Source: Darwinibacter acetoxidans_A
Lineage (GTDB): Bacteria > Bacillota > Limnochordia > Darwinibacteriales > Darwinibacteriaceae
Length of the DNA: 5,499 bases
Assembly (NCBI GenBank): GCA_041936745.1
Contig: JBHGWS010000074.1
Coordinates: 1-5,499, forward strand
Direction: 5' to 3'
Part shown: piece by piece, positions 4,169-5,499 of the stretch
Layout: each line of letters starts with the position of its first letter
Position numbering within the stretch: position 1 is the stretch's first letter
Translations under genes and position numbers: made by a program
Notes under the pieces: model-generated
What the model was told of the DNA's origin: nothing
The model's database searches: none
The model's input: only the letters and a program-made list of their open reading frames with translations

Positions 4169-5499
4169 ATGAACAAACCAACAACGGTTTTTTATAACGG
4201 AACGATTATTACCTTAGATCCCGCCCTACCTCAAGGGGAAGCGATGGCAGTTGCCGGGGATAAAATCCTGGCAGTGGGCACAAGGGAGGATATCAACTCG
4301 CTTGCGGGGCCGGGGGCCAAGGCCGTCGATCTGGCGGGCCGGGTAATTGTGCCCGGTTTCAACGACAGCCATATGCACCTTTTAAATTGGGGGCTCGGTT
4401 TAAGCGGCGTTGATTTGACAAAAGCCCGCTCCGTCCCTGAATTGGTCCGGCTGGGCCGCGAATTTCTGGCAGAGCATCCTGAGCGGGAATGGCTTGTCGG
4501 CCGGGGCTGGAATGAAGAAAACTTTGTCGAGAAAGTTTCACCGAGCAAGGCAGACTTAGATCAAATTTCCAAATCGCGGCCGATAGTCTTCATTAGGGCC
4601 TGCGGCCATATCTGCACCGCTAATTCCAAGGCTTTGGAAAAAGCGGGCATCACACAAGATACCGCAAATCCCCCGGGCGGCAGTATCGACCGCTCCGGCC
4701 CAGGCGAGGAGCCCACCGGTATCCTACGGGAAAACGCCATTGCTTTAGTGACCAAATTAATCCCCTCGCCCACTAAAACAGATTTGAGAGAAATTATCCG
4801 GCAAGCAAGCCGGTCGGCGGCGGCTTTGGGCCTGACAACCGTGCAAAGCAATGATCTGAGCGGAGCAGGCTCTTTCGATACAGAGCTTGCAGTTTACCGT
4901 AAACTGGCGGCGGAAAACGAGCTGCCCATTCGGGTAAATCTGCAGGCCACCATGCCCACAATCCAAGATATTGCAGCTTATCTTAAAGTGCGAAAGGAGG
5001 AGCAGGTTCCCAACAGCTATTTGACTTTGGGGCCACTTAAACTGTATGCTGACGGCTCTTTAGGCGGTAGGACTGCAGCCCTTACTTACCCCTATAAGGA
5101 TGAGCCGGGAACTTGCGGCATGCCCCTTTACGAGCAAGCCCAGCTGGATGAATTAGTGTTTTTCGCGGCCAAGGGTAACCTCCAGGTAGCAGTCCATGCA
5201 ATCGGTGATTTAGCGTTGGATATGGTTTTAACAAGTTTTGCAAAGGCAAAAAAGAGAGAGCCGCACTGGAAAGCCCGCCCCAGAGTAGTACACTGTCAAA
5301 TTGCCAGGCGCGAACAGTTTTTGAAAATGTCTCAATTGGGTATTGTCGCAGATATTCAGCCTATTTTTGTCCCCACCGATTTACACTTTGTGGAAGAGCG
5401 CATTGGCAGAGAAAACACGGCCTACGCTTATGCTTGGCGGACAATGCTGCAAAAAGGCATTAAGGCCGCGGGCGGCTCGGACTGCCCCGTGGAGGACTG
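4169..5499 (+). CDS. Metal-dependent amidohydrolase, YtcJ-like (amidohydrolase family 3), 3' truncated by the window
   Basis: This is a member of the amidohydrolase superfamily with a TIM-barrel hydrolase fold, 443 residues visible of a usual 530-550. The N-terminal beta-sandwich (TVFYNGTIITLD, about 6-17) precedes RVIVPGFNDSHMHL, whose His68-x-His70 pair is the strand-1 metal site. The conserved KLYADGSLGGRTAAL block (from Lys291) is typical of YtcJ proteins. Further metal or catalytic residues are His343 (VHAIGD), His375 (RVVHCQ) and Asp438 (GGSDCPVED), so the active site is intact up to the window end. Family members hydrolyse N-acyl, carbamoyl or amide bonds on varied small molecules, and the substrate here cannot be told. 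The ATG at 4169 has AAGGAGG at 4155-4161 with a seven-base spacer. The gene is divergent from the LOG-like gene and appears to have its own promoter. Loss of the C-terminus is due only to the window boundary. Confidence 0.92.
   Translation, partial: MNKPTTVFYNGTIITLDPALPQGEAMAVAGDKILAVGTREDINSLAGPGAKAVDLAGRVIVPGFNDSHMHLLNWGLGLSGVDLTKARSVPELVRLGREFLAEHPEREWLVGRGWNEENFVEKVSPSKADLDQISKSRPIVFIRACGHICTANSKALEKAGITQDTANPPGGSIDRSGPGEEPTGILRENAIALVTKLIPSPTKTDLREIIRQASRSAAALGLTTVQSNDLSGAGSFDTELAVYRKLAAENELPIRVNLQATMPTIQDIAAYLKVRKEEQVPNSYLTLGPLKLYADGSLGGRTAALTYPYKDEPGTCGMPLYEQAQLDELVFFAAKGNLQVAVHAIGDLALDMVLTSFAKAKKREPHWKARPRVVHCQIARREQFLKMSQLGIVADIQPIFVPTDLHFVEERIGRENTAYAYAWRTMLQKGIKAAGGSDCPVED

Noticed and set aside
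4231..4966. Several minus-strand open frames of 60-105 codons opposite the amidohydrolase gene.
   Set aside because: They lie wholly within a strongly supported gene, have no family resemblance, and are shadows of its codon bias.

Overview
This 5.5 kb window looks like ordinary chromosome from a low-to-moderate GC Gram-positive-type bacterium, most plausibly a Firmicute of clostridial character. The evidence is indirect: strong AGGAGG-type ribosome binding sites, several GTG starts, and a typical set of gene families. No rRNA, tRNA, insertion sequence, CRISPR array or phage gene is visible, so genus-level assignment is not possible from the sequence.

Layout: four genes run on the minus strand and one on the plus strand. 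Reading leftward in the direction of transcription from about 4045, they are: a 162-residue Rossmann-like protein of the LOG/TIGR00725 type (3557-4045); a secreted C39-like cysteine peptidase (2707-3450); a 345-base regulatory gap; an OppA-type peptide-binding protein (691-2352); and an OppB-type permease cut by the left edge (1-544). To the right, divergent from the LOG-like gene, lies a YtcJ-type metal-dependent amidohydrolase (4169 to the right edge), lacking roughly its last 100 residues.

How they fit together: the binding protein and permease are the first two genes of an oligopeptide/dipeptide ABC importer operon. The remaining subunits (OppC, OppD, OppF) would be expected beyond position 1. 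The secreted peptidase just upstream could supply peptides, but that link is inference from proximity. The amidohydrolase appears to be transcribed separately.

The non-coding DNA is the most interesting part. The gap before oppA holds a plausible sigma-A promoter, a perfect 11-bp inverted repeat at the predicted transcription start, and a leader with a terminator-like hairpin whose 5' arm begins on the stop codon of a possible tiny ORF. The oppA-oppB gap holds a long, nearly continuous stem that pairs well only in the minus-strand RNA. No undescribed protein system is evident; the candidates for new biology here are RNA and operator elements controlling the opp operon.
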